Under the pieces are notes generated by a model. That model saw only the letters and a list, made by a program, of their open reading frames with translations. It was not told the DNA's origin and ran no database searches. From a virus, in IMG/VR virus record IMGVR_UViG_3300042528_000147, positions 1 through 25,426 of that record: 25,426 bases of DNA, one strand, 5' to 3'. Positions 1-5,608 of this stretch are shown in pieces (the first letter of the stretch is position 1; each line of letters opens with the position of its first letter). A program made the translations under genes and the position numbers.

Positions 1-108
1 CAATTCAGCGCCTATCTTGTTGTATAGGTCGCATAACTGCTCATAGTCGGTGCTGCGTTTGTTCAGCAGGATATGTAGTTCCATTTCGGCTTCAAATCTG
101 TTCATCAT
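1..108 (-). CDS. partial small hypothetical protein
   Basis: An open frame runs leftward from ATG at 108 to the window edge, giving 36 residues with no stop, so the 3' end is missing. A second ATG follows directly at 105 and could be the true start. The residues visible are charged and helix-prone (MNRFEAEMELHILLNK at the start), which looks like real coding sequence. Its start lies inside the 3' end of the small membrane ORF at 92-202, with a 17-nt overlap, which suggests translational coupling in a leftward operon of small phage genes. Function is unknown. Confidence 0.5.
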   Translation of the reverse strand, partial: MMNRFEAEMELHILLNKRSTDYEQLCDLYNKIGAEL

Positions 109-202
109 CGGGAGTTATTTTTGAGTAATGGCCCAAAACAATAGCGGAATATATTACCGCTATTGTTAGGACTGAAAGTATTGTTATGTCTATTGGGGTC
201 AT
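92..202 (-). CDS. 36-residue single-pass membrane peptide
   Basis: The frame runs from ATG at 202 to TGA at 94-92. Residues 6-24 are a continuous hydrophobic stretch (ITILSVLTIAVIYSAIVLG) with a short polar tail after it (HYSKITPDDEQI), so a single membrane helix is predicted. It fills the gap between the genes at 225-512 and 1-108 and overlaps the start of the latter. An 11-bp perfect inverted repeat lies inside the frame. Small membrane peptides of this size are common in the early or accessory regions of phages. The function is unknown, and the call rests on the helix and the tight packing. Confidence 0.5.
   Translation of the reverse strand: MTPIDITILSVLTIAVIYSAIVLGHYSKITPDDEQI
137..167. 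repeat. perfect 11-bp inverted repeat with 9-nt loop
   Basis: AACAATAGCGG at 137-147 and CCGCTATTGTT at 157-167 are exact reverse complements around an AT-rich 9-nt loop. On the minus strand it is followed by TTTGGGC, which is too poor a T-run for a confident terminator, and it sits within the membrane-peptide frame at 92-202. It may be an RNA hairpin that affects expression of the next gene, or a binding site. Confidence 0.4.
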
Positions 203-224
203 GTGGTGTAAGGTTTAAAGTTAA

Positions 225-512
225 TTAAATATTTGACTTGTTATAAACATCCTCGCATATTTCGTAGGCCCGGTAAATGTGCGCCCTGAATTCGTTTGCG
301 CTGATTTCTTCATGCTTATAAGATAGCACTTCTTTAGCGCTGTTTCTCTGTTCGATTTGACCCGCCTTGAAGGTCGGGCCATCCCAAACATGGGCGCAGA
401 TAACTTCCGTTTCTGATACGATCTTGCAGCATTGGAATTCGCTTAATCGGATGTAGTGGGGTAATTCGATTTCTCTTTCTTGAGTTGTTGTTGTTGTAAT
501 TTGAATTTTCAT
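225..512 (-). CDS. hypothetical protein, 95 aa
   Basis: The start is taken as ATG at 512 (MKIQITTTT). A longer reading begins with TTG at 539 and would enter the preceding gene's end, so it is less likely. An A/T-rich leader (AAAATAAACATC) precedes the ATG, as is usual in Bacteroidetes. The middle of the protein has two cysteines (FQCCKIVSETEVICAHVWDG) and the C-terminus is acidic and polar. It is the third gene of a leftward run of small genes that starts at the divergent promoter near 1250. No family is recognised, and no membrane segment or catalytic motif is visible. Confidence 0.6.
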   Translation of the reverse strand: MKIQITTTTTQEREIELPHYIRLSEFQCCKIVSETEVICAHVWDGPTFKAGQIEQRNSAKEVLSYKHEEISANEFRAHIYRAYEICEDVYNKSNI

Positions 513-539
513 GATGTTTATTTTTAAGTGGTTTATCAA

Positions 540-851
540 TTATCTATCTTGCCAATCAGTCCGCTGTTGGTCATCATCAAGGCTGTTGTCATTTGCAACG
601 TGCCATTCGTAATCCCAGTCGATGGAGTCAATTATATCTCTAAAGGCTTCGTCATTGACTTCGGCAAGGATGTAGGATAAGTCACCGACAAATTTTCGGT
701 CAATGTACAAATCAATTGCGAAATGTTCGTGTGAAAGGTCATAGGCTTCGCGGGGGCTGCTTACGTTGCAGCTAATCACGATTTCCTGTAGTTGGTTTTT
801 ACCGCCTTGTTTAAGTGGGCGAAACTTTTGGAATGATGTTTGGAGTTTCAT
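540..851 (-). CDS. hypothetical protein, 103 aa
   Basis: ATG at 851, TAA at 542-540. The N-terminus is basic (MKLQTSFQKFRPLKQGGK). The rest is acidic, with many Asp residues and a tail of the type DNDSLDDDQQRTDWQD. The composition is that of a soluble, negatively charged small phage protein, perhaps a decoy or inhibitor, but that is only a composition argument. It lies 26 nt after the gene at 878-1222 and is followed 27 nt later by the gene at 225-512, consistent with one leftward operon. No family recognised. Confidence 0.6.
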   Translation of the reverse strand: MKLQTSFQKFRPLKQGGKNQLQEIVISCNVSSPREAYDLSHEHFAIDLYIDRKFVGDLSYILAEVNDEAFRDIIDSIDWDYEWHVANDNSLDDDQQRTDWQDR

Positions 852-877
852 GTTATTGGGGTTTTTATTGTTTGTGA

Positions 878-1222
878 TTATATTAATTCAAAATTTAATT
901 CTTCGGCTGCTTCTTGATTGTCTGATACGTCCCCCCAGTCTAATACTTGCTCAATTGTTTGGAATGTATCGGTTAATCCTGTTTCGATATCTATAACCCA
1001 TTCTTCAATCATAGCGTTATACCCGCTCTTAGATTGTTCTGTTCTGTTGGTGATGAATGACAATGTTTTGGTTTCGCCATTATTCAAGCGATTACCTGAA
1101 TGATTACCAACGCGAATCTTAACTTCTTCGCCTGTTGTTGTGTAAACCGAGAAGTACTCAGTTTTGCCAACATTACTAAGGGTGTTAATGATTCTGTTTT
1201 TGATGTCGTTGATTGTATTCAT
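878..1222 (-). CDS. hypothetical protein, 114 aa; first gene of the leftward operon
   Basis: The start is taken as ATG at 1222 (MNTINDIKNR). A TTG eight codons upstream at 1246 would fall in the predicted -7 promoter element (1244-1251), so the ATG is preferred. The protein has a basic helical N-terminus, a central strand-rich part (TEYFSVYTTTGEEVKIRVGNH) and an acidic C-terminus (DWGDVSDNQEAAEEL). It is soluble and of unknown function. With a predicted 5' leader of only about 15 nt, it is probably the first gene transcribed leftward from the divergent region. Confidence 0.6.
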   Translation of the reverse strand: MNTINDIKNRIINTLSNVGKTEYFSVYTTTGEEVKIRVGNHSGNRLNNGETKTLSFITNRTEQSKSGYNAMIEEWVIDIETGLTDTFQTIEQVLDWGDVSDNQEAAEELNFELI

Positions 1223-1243
1223 TGTTTTATCGTTTTGTTGGTA

Positions 1244-1251
1244 CAAAGATA
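1244..1251 (-). promoter_or_regulatory. -7 element of the leftward promoter
   Basis: On the minus strand these bases read TATCTTTG, matching the Bacteroidetes -7 consensus TAnnTTTG. Transcription would start about 15 nt before the ATG at 1222. No clear TTG lies at the -33 distance, so it may be weaker than its rightward partner or need an activator. Confidence 0.4.
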
Positions 1252-1268
1252 TATCATATACATATATC
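1248..1268. promoter_or_regulatory. 21-bp imperfect palindrome, possible operator
   Basis: GATATAT at 1248-1254 and ATATATC at 1262-1268 form the ends of a near-palindrome whose centre is CATATAC. It overlaps the leftward -7 element, the position expected for a repressor site controlling divergent phage transcription. AT-rich DNA makes chance palindromes common, so confidence is low. Confidence 0.3.
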
Positions 1269-1311
1269 CCCGCTACCTATATTGTTAATGAATTGTTAAA
1301 TATATTTATTA

Positions 1312-1342
1312 TTGTGTATATTGAAAACATCGTGTATATTTG
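1312..1342 (+). promoter_or_regulatory. Bacteroidetes-type promoter for the helicase operon
   Basis: TTG at 1312-1314, a 20-nt spacer and TATATTTG at 1335-1342 match the known Bacteroidetes primary-sigma promoter (TTG, 19-21 nt, TAnnTTTG). Transcription should start near 1348, about 19 nt before the ATG at 1367. This rules out the TTG at 1340 as the start codon of the helicase. A direct repeat of GTGTATATT at 1314-1322 and 1332-1340 overlaps both promoter elements and may bind a regulator. Confidence 0.6.
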
Positions 1343-1366
1343 CAGAAACAAATAAAACCCCAATAT

Positions 1367-2737
1367 ATGAATGATTATTTAAAGTTCTTAGAACAAAAGC
1401 GGCACACAATAGGCAATTTTGGTTTTGATGCAAATTATATCCCTGATATTGCATTTGATTTTCAGAAGTTTGTAATTGAGAAAGCAATAAAGAAAGGCCG
1501 TTGTGCTGTTTTTTTAGATACCGGATTAGGGAAAACATTAGTACAAATCTCATTAGCTAAAAATATTGTAAATCATACAAATAAAAAAGTACTTATACTA
1601 ACTCCTTTGGCCGTTGCTTTTCAATTTATTTTAGAGGCTGAAAAATTAGGAATAGATGACATTGAGTACTCAAAAGACGGGAAGCACACAAAGAAAATAG
1701 TAGTCTGCAATTATGAAAGATTACACTACTTCAATGAGTCCGACTTTGAAGGGGTTGTATTAGATGAAAGTAGCATATTAAAAAATTTTGACGGTAAAAT
1801 AAAACAAGAAGTGACTTCTTTTGTAAAGAAAATACCTTATCGTTATTTATCAACAGCAACCCCAAGCCCCAACGATTTTATCGAATTAGGCACAAGTTCG
1901 GAGGCGTTAGGATATATGGGCTACATGGATATGTTAGGTAAGTTTTTTAAAAATAATCAGAATAGCGTTGATAGTAATAACCGGAATATAGGCGAAAAGT
2001 TTTATTTGAAACCACATGCAGAAAAAGACTTTTTTGCGTGGGTTAATCAATGGTCAATAATGGCTAAGATGCCAAGTGATTTAGGGTTTAGTAATGAGCG
2101 CTATAATTTACCAGAATTGATTGTAAATAGGCATGTAGTAGAAAACCAATCTTTGATTGATGTAAACGGGCAAATAAAAATGTTTACCCCAATTGCAAAA
2201 TCAATGACCGAGGTTAGGCATGAACAAAAGCAAACAGAAGAAAAACGTTGTGAAAAAGCTATTGAATTAGCTAAAGGCAGAACGTCTGTATATTGGTGCA
2301 ACACTAACAACGAAAGCAGCCTGTTAAAATATGCAGATAGTGAGGCTGTTGAAATAATTGGGAGCCAAAGCATAGATAAAAAGGAGGAAATACTTTTAGC
2401 GTTTGCAAATGGTGAAATTAAAAGGCTAATCACTAAGGCCAAGATGACCTCTATGGGTTTGAATTGGCAGCATTGCAATCATTCTGTATTTTTCCCTACA
2501 TGGAGTTATGAACAATACTATCAGGCTATAAGAAGGTTTTGGAGGTTTGGTCAGAAAAACGATGTAACTATTGATATGGTTATTTCTGATGGGCAAACAA
2601 GGGTATTAGAGGCATTGGAACAGAAAACACAAAAGGCTATTGAACTGCATAAAAATTTAACGGCTAATGTAAATAGATCATTTAGTCACAAGACAAAGGA
2701 ATTTGATAAAGAAATTATAAAACCAAAATTTATTTAA
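1367..2737 (+). CDS. SNF2/DEAD-box superfamily 2 helicase, 456 aa
   Basis: The start is ATG at 1367, just after the predicted transcription start. Superfamily 2 motifs are in order: Walker A DTGLGKT at residues 51-57, Walker B-like VVLDESS with D133-E134, motif III STAT at 162-165, and near the C-terminus an SNF2-type motif VI, QAIRRFWRFGQ, at 386-396. The acidic motif is DESS rather than DEAH, seen in phage SNF2-like proteins. The product is expected to be an ATP-dependent DNA translocase or helicase. The methyltransferase gene begins one base after its stop codon, so the two are co-translated. Such phage pairs may act in replication, DNA modification or defence against host restriction, and the sequence does not decide between these. 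The DNA is clearly AT-richer than the late region. Confidence 0.85.
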   Translation: MNDYLKFLEQKRHTIGNFGFDANYIPDIAFDFQKFVIEKAIKKGRCAVFLDTGLGKTLVQISLAKNIVNHTNKKVLILTPLAVAFQFILEAEKLGIDDIEYSKDGKHTKKIVVCNYERLHYFNESDFEGVVLDESSILKNFDGKIKQEVTSFVKKIPYRYLSTATPSPNDFIELGTSSEALGYMGYMDMLGKFFKNNQNSVDSNNRNIGEKFYLKPHAEKDFFAWVNQWSIMAKMPSDLGFSNERYNLPELIVNRHVVENQSLIDVNGQIKMFTPIAKSMTEVRHEQKQTEEKRCEKAIELAKGRTSVYWCNTNNESSLLKYADSEAVEIIGSQSIDKKEEILLAFANGEIKRLITKAKMTSMGLNWQHCNHSVFFPTWSYEQYYQAIRRFWRFGQKNDVTIDMVISDGQTRVLEALEQKTQKAIELHKNLTANVNRSFSHKTKEFDKEIIKPKFI

Positions 2738-2738
2738 A

Positions 2739-3752
2739 ATGGAACAAAAAGTAAAAGACCAAATCGTAACAGACAATTATGCGCTATACAATAGCGATTG
2801 CATGTTAGTATTGCCATCAATTGAATCAGAAAGTATTGACCTGTCAATATATAGCCCTCCTTTTGCTGGGTTGTACAATTACTCAAGTAGTGAATTTGAT
2901 TTTAGTAATTGTGAATCTAAGGAGCAGTTTTTAGAGCAGTATGAATTTTTGGTAGCTGAAATAGCCAGAGTTACAAAAAAAGGTAGAATAACCGCTGTTC
3001 ATTGTACAGATGTTTTTGACAATACTTGTAGATTATGGGATTTCCCAAATGAAATAATCAGAATACATCAGAAATACGGGTTTGAATATCGTAACAGGAT
3101 TACGATATGGAAGGAGCCTTTAAAAGTTCGTATGCGTACTATGGTGCAAAGTTTGATGCATAAGTTTATTGTTGAAGATAGTACTAAATGTTTTACCGCT
3201 ATGCCTGATTATGTTTTGATATTCACTAAAAAAGGAGAAAACGAAGTACCCGTAACCCATCCATACGGAATCAATCATTATGCCGGTGAAATCCCGATTT
3301 TGCCAAACATTTTGCGAGCATGGAATAACGCAAATAATTCAGACTTAACAGAATCTGAATTATGGGAACACTTGAACAAAGTAAACGAAGATGATAATGT
3401 CACAAAACTAAATCACTATATTTGGCAGCGTTATGCCTCAAGTGTTTGGGATGACATCCGGATAGATAATGTTTTGCCGTTTAGGGATTCAAAAGAAGAA
3501 GATGACGAAAAGCATGTACACCCATTGCAATTAGATGTAATAGACCGACTTGTTGAATTATATTCAAACCCGAATGAAGTAGTTTTAACGCCATTTATGG
3601 GAGTTGGTAGTGAGGTTTATAGCCCTGTTTCTATGGGCAGAAAAGCAATAGGGATAGAACTAAAAGATAGCTATTTTAAACAAGCAAAACTAAATCTACA
3701 GGCTGCTGATAAGCGATTCAAGCAGGCAGCAAAAAATATAACATTATTCTAA
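2739..3752 (+). CDS. DNA adenine-N6 or cytosine-N4 methyltransferase, beta-class, 337 aa
   Basis: The catalytic motif IV is SPPF at residues 39-42, near the N-terminus, and the S-adenosylmethionine motif I is TPFMGVGS at 284-291, followed by GRKAIGIEL. Catalytic motif before cofactor motif is the order of the beta class of N4/N6 amino-methyltransferases. SPP[FY] is frequent in N4-cytosine enzymes but does not exclude N6-adenine. No restriction endonuclease gene is next to it, so it is probably an orphan enzyme that protects phage DNA or works with the preceding helicase. Length is normal for the family. The segment at about 190-250 is variable and could be the target-recognition part. Confidence 0.85.
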   Translation: MEQKVKDQIVTDNYALYNSDCMLVLPSIESESIDLSIYSPPFAGLYNYSSSEFDFSNCESKEQFLEQYEFLVAEIARVTKKGRITAVHCTDVFDNTCRLWDFPNEIIRIHQKYGFEYRNRITIWKEPLKVRMRTMVQSLMHKFIVEDSTKCFTAMPDYVLIFTKKGENEVPVTHPYGINHYAGEIPILPNILRAWNNANNSDLTESELWEHLNKVNEDDNVTKLNHYIWQRYASSVWDDIRIDNVLPFRDSKEEDDEKHVHPLQLDVIDRLVELYSNPNEVVLTPFMGVGSEVYSPVSMGRKAIGIELKDSYFKQAKLNLQAADKRFKQAAKNITLF

Positions 3753-3768
3753 ACAAAAACAAATAACC

Positions 3769-3972
3769 ATGCAAGAAACAGAAACACAACGCAAAAACAT
3801 AGACATCCCTTATCCCGTATTGCAAGCCCTTGAGATAATCGGATTGAAAGAGAAGCCAAACGGGAACAAGTATCCTAAACACATCATTGAGGATTTGTGT
3901 ATTGATTACACGATTAATGCCGGCTATGTGAAGCGGGATAAGGCAGGTAATTTAGTAAGGACTAATAAATAG
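3769..3972 (+). CDS. hypothetical protein, 67 aa
   Basis: ATG at 3769 follows the methyltransferase stop by 16 nt, with an A-rich leader (AACAAAAACAAATAACC) typical of Bacteroidetes starts. The protein is soluble, with a helix-prone middle (YPVLQALEIIGLKEKPNGNKYPKH quoted in part as YPVLQALEIIG) and a basic C-terminus. It could be a small DNA-associated protein, but no family is recognised. It is the third gene of the rightward operon, and the next gene follows after 6 nt. Confidence 0.6.
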   Translation: MQETETQRKNIDIPYPVLQALEIIGLKEKPNGNKYPKHIIEDLCIDYTINAGYVKRDKAGNLVRTNK

Positions 3973-3978
3973 TATACC

Positions 3979-4323
3979 ATGCACTTCAACAACCTAAAAC
4001 AATTCCTCGAAAGCGGACTGAGCCAAAAGCAATTCGCAATAAGTCAAGGCATAAGCGTCACAGGAATGGCAGATAGATTAACCCGCGAAATGAAGCGGTT
4101 ATTATCTACAAACGTAATCGAAGCAAAACGGATCGTAGGCGAAGTATCCATTCATATTGATGACGTAAAGCGTAATCGGGCTAATTGGCTCAAAGCCATT
4201 GAAGCATACAACCAAACAATGTGCGCACCTGTTGACATCAAAACCGATAACCGAAAGATAAGCGAGTTGACGGTGAGTGAGTTTGTAGGGGTGATGATGA
4301 AGGTGATGGGCGGTGAACGCTAA
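3979..4323 (+). CDS. helix-turn-helix-like hypothetical protein, 114 aa
   Basis: The N-terminus (FLESGLSQKQFAISQGIS, then TGMADRLTREMKRLL) reads like a helix-turn-helix in which the phage gene decides whether a coding programme is repeated, as in small phage regulators. The recognition helix would lie near residues 22-32. A long charged helix follows, and the C-terminus is short and hydrophobic (VSEFVGVMMKVMGG). DNA binding is an inference. Its stop codon TAA (4321-4323) lies inside the first bases of an attC-like repeat (TAACG), the same arrangement as for the genes further on, so the repeat array is attached directly to its 3' end. Confidence 0.6.
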   Translation: MHFNNLKQFLESGLSQKQFAISQGISVTGMADRLTREMKRLLSTNVIEAKRIVGEVSIHIDDVKRNRANWLKAIEAYNQTMCAPVDIKTDNRKISELTVSEFVGVMMKVMGGER

Positions 4324-4392
4324 CGTTTGGTGGATACAGGCTGTGAGCGTTGGATTGAGGGCAGGAAAATAGCGTGTATGTGCTGTTATAAC
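4318..4392 (+). repeat. attC-like imperfect palindrome 1
   Basis: It opens with CTAAC over the stop codon of the preceding gene and closes with GTTATAA at 4385-4391. Arms ATACAGGCT (4334-4342) and AGCGTGTAT (4371-4379) pair with one G-G mismatch. The centre carries AGCGTTGGATT, also present in repeat 2. A strong T-run is absent, so it is not a normal terminator. Confidence 0.65.
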
Positions 4393-4472
4393 CAATGCTT
4401 TTGATATGTAAAGAAAAGTGCCAAAACCTATACACGTTGTAAAAACATATAAAGAAAACATCAAATATAAAT

Positions 4473-4565
4473 ATGGAACACGAAACATCATTAAACCACG
4501 AAACCCCGCCATCTTGTTTAGGTGCTGTTATAAGCCGTTTTTCTTCACAAATCAAAATAAAATGA
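4473..4565 (+). CDS. 30-residue leader peptide-like ORF
   Basis: ATG at 4473 to TGA at 4563-4565, encoding a peptide that ends SRFSSQIKIK and contains ETPPSCLGAVIS. Its stop overlaps the start of the next gene as ATGA, a sign of translational coupling. The codons for GAVIS are GGTGCTGTTATAAGC, the same bases as the 3' end of the attC-like repeats (GTGCTGTTATA at 4521-4531). The peptide may therefore be translated from a relic repeat end. Whether it is made as a product is unknown. Confidence 0.35.
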   Translation: MEHETSLNHETPPSCLGAVISRFSSQIKIK

Positions 4566-4735
4566 GAAGATTAACAGGAAAATATAGGATTCGCAAAACA
4601 TTATTTGGGTGGCAAATAAAAGTAGAAGTTTATAAAACAGTTTGTGACTTTGTTGGTGATGAAAGTCCAGATATAAAGGTTTGGCGAAAAGCAAGTGTAG
4701 AAGATTTGATTGAGTTAGGTATAAATTGTGCCTAA
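4562..4735 (+). CDS. hypothetical protein, 57 aa (cassette unit 1)
   Basis: ATG at 4562 is preferred to the in-frame GTG at 4418. The ATG follows an A-rich leader (CAAATCAAAATAAA) and forms ATGA with the end of the short ORF upstream, whereas the GTG reading would run through that ORF in another frame. The protein is basic in its first half (MRRLTGKYRIRKTLFGW) with strand-like alternation, then acidic (DESPDIKVWRKASVEDLIEL). Its stop codon TAA forms the first bases of repeat 2. No family is recognised. Confidence 0.5.
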   Translation: MRRLTGKYRIRKTLFGWQIKVEVYKTVCDFVGDESPDIKVWRKASVEDLIELGINCA

Positions 4736-4812
4736 CGGTTTGCAGCTACACGCAGTAGCCGAAGCGTTGGATTGTGCGGTCGGGGCTATTGCTTGTAGGT
4801 GTTGTTATACGC
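4730..4812 (+). repeat. attC-like imperfect palindrome 2
   Basis: The best-formed copy. It opens with GCCTAAC (4730-4736), which fits the integron R-box pattern RYYYAAC, and closes with GTTATAC (4804-4810). Arms CTACACGCAGTAGCC (4746-4760) and GGCTATTGCTTGTAG pair over 15 positions with one mismatch and one G-T pair. A G-G mismatch follows at the outer edge, at the same place as in repeat 4. The loop holds AGCGTTGGATT. Confidence 0.7.
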
Positions 4813-4847
4813 TGCCTTTATTACTAATTTAATTTAAAAACAAAAAT

Positions 4848-5096
4848 ATGAACGCAAGAGAAAAAGCATCAGAACTTATAGTTGATTTTCAGCTAAAGTG
4901 TAAAACATTAGACTATCAAGAAGCCAAACAATGTGCTTTGATAGCAGTTGAAGAAATATTGCATTGTGAAGCCACAGAACCATCTGATACTGATTGGGAT
5001 GATTGCGGTGCAACTGCTCAATATTACTGGCCGCAAAAGAAAGTTGATGCAGGTAAATTTTGGGGCGATGTCAAATCGGAGTTGCAGTCTTTGTAA
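4848..5096 (+). CDS. small phage-type hypothetical protein, 82 aa (cassette unit 2)
   Basis: ATG at 4848 follows a leader of AAAAACAAAAAT, the usual Bacteroidetes start. The segment EAKQCALIAVEEIL (residues 25-38) and the C-terminal FWGDVKSELQSL resemble a small protein often found in phages and mobile elements of Bacteroidetes, which has no known function. That likeness is from memory and not from a search. The protein is helical and acidic, with no membrane segment. It is the only main gene between repeats 2 and 3. Confidence 0.65.
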   Translation: MNAREKASELIVDFQLKCKTLDYQEAKQCALIAVEEILHCEATEPSDTDWDDCGATAQYYWPQKKVDAGKFWGDVKSELQSL

Positions 5097-5102
5097 GGTT
5101 GC

Positions 5103-5145
5103 GTATAACGTCCGATGGCTTTGCGTTCGGGCGGGGTTATTAACC
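5103..5145 (+). repeat. attC-like palindrome 3, short form
   Basis: GTATAAC at 5103-5109 opens it and GTTATTA at 5136-5142 closes it. The stem is ATAAC with GTTAT and CCGA with TCGG, much shorter than in the other copies. GCGTT occurs near the centre as in repeats 1, 2 and 4. Total length is about 43 bp against 75-90 bp for the others. It starts 7 nt after the stop codon of the gene at 4848-5096. Confidence 0.5.
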
Positions 5146-5164
5146 ACTAAAGTAAATTTGAAAA

Positions 5165-5461
5165 ATGAAAGATAAATTAAACACAAATGTTCATTCGGAG
5201 CAAGTCGCCCCGCCTGACGCAAAACCATTGTTACCTGCCGTTTTTTTGTCGGGTAATGATAAAGCTGAACAATTCCAAAAGGAGTTTAAAGCATTATTGG
5301 CTAAGTACGATGCTGAATTGAATATTGAAGATTTTGGCAGGAATTGGAGTTCAGATGAAAAGATAGTCGTGAATTTCAGGTGGGATGAAGATTTAGCTAA
5401 TAGAACTAATGATGGAATTGTTCCTGATTGGGTTATCGGTCGTTGGGAAAATGGCGTATAA
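5165..5461 (+). CDS. hypothetical protein, 98 aa (cassette unit 3)
   Basis: ATG at 5165 follows AAATTTGAAAA and lies 20 nt after repeat 3. The N-terminal 30 residues are polar and proline-containing, and the remainder looks like a small alpha-beta domain (FKALLAKYDAELNIEDFG, then KIVVNFRWDEDL). Phages carry related-looking small proteins with a KALLxKYxA start, but no function is known to me. The last codons GGC GTA TAA form the first bases of repeat 4, so the stop codon lies inside the site. Confidence 0.55.
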   Translation: MKDKLNTNVHSEQVAPPDAKPLLPAVFLSGNDKAEQFQKEFKALLAKYDAELNIEDFGRNWSSDEKIVVNFRWDEDLANRTNDGIVPDWVIGRWENGV

Positions 5462-5544
5462 CGTTTTGCAGATAAGCGAAGGCACAAATAGCGTTGGCAT
5501 TGTGCAGTTGGATTTGGGCTTTTGCTTATGTGCTGTTATAGCCA
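5454..5544 (+). repeat. attC-like imperfect palindrome 4
   Basis: GTATAAC (5456-5462) opens the site over the stop codon and GTTATAG (5535-5541) closes it. Arms ATAAGCGAAGGC (5472-5483) and its partner at 5519-5530 pair over 12 positions with two G-T pairs. Next outward is a G-G mismatch, then CA with TG. The loop has AGCGTTGGCATT, close to the AGCGTTGGATT of repeats 1 and 2. Confidence 0.7.
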
Positions 5545-5608
5545 GTACGATTAATTTAAGATAAAATTTAATACGAAGAACTAAAAAAAGAATTTAAAAA
5601 ATATAGCG

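Noticed and set aside
1340-1366. TTG start of the helicase at 1340
   Set aside because: It falls within the promoter element TATATTTG and ahead of the predicted transcription start. The ATG at 1367 fits.
2101-2478. 125-residue minus-strand frame within the helicase
   Set aside because: It is a shadow of the helicase coding strand. The helicase motifs fix the correct frame.
4418-4561. GTG start for the gene ending at 4735
   Set aside because: The ATG at 4562 has a better A-rich leader and forms ATGA with the upstream ORF. The extra 48 residues overlap that ORF in another frame and have no protein-like pattern.
5153-5160. TAAATTTG as a promoter -7 element
   Set aside because: It lies only 4 nt before the start codon at 5165 and there is no TTG at the -33 distance. 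Treated as chance in AT-rich DNA.
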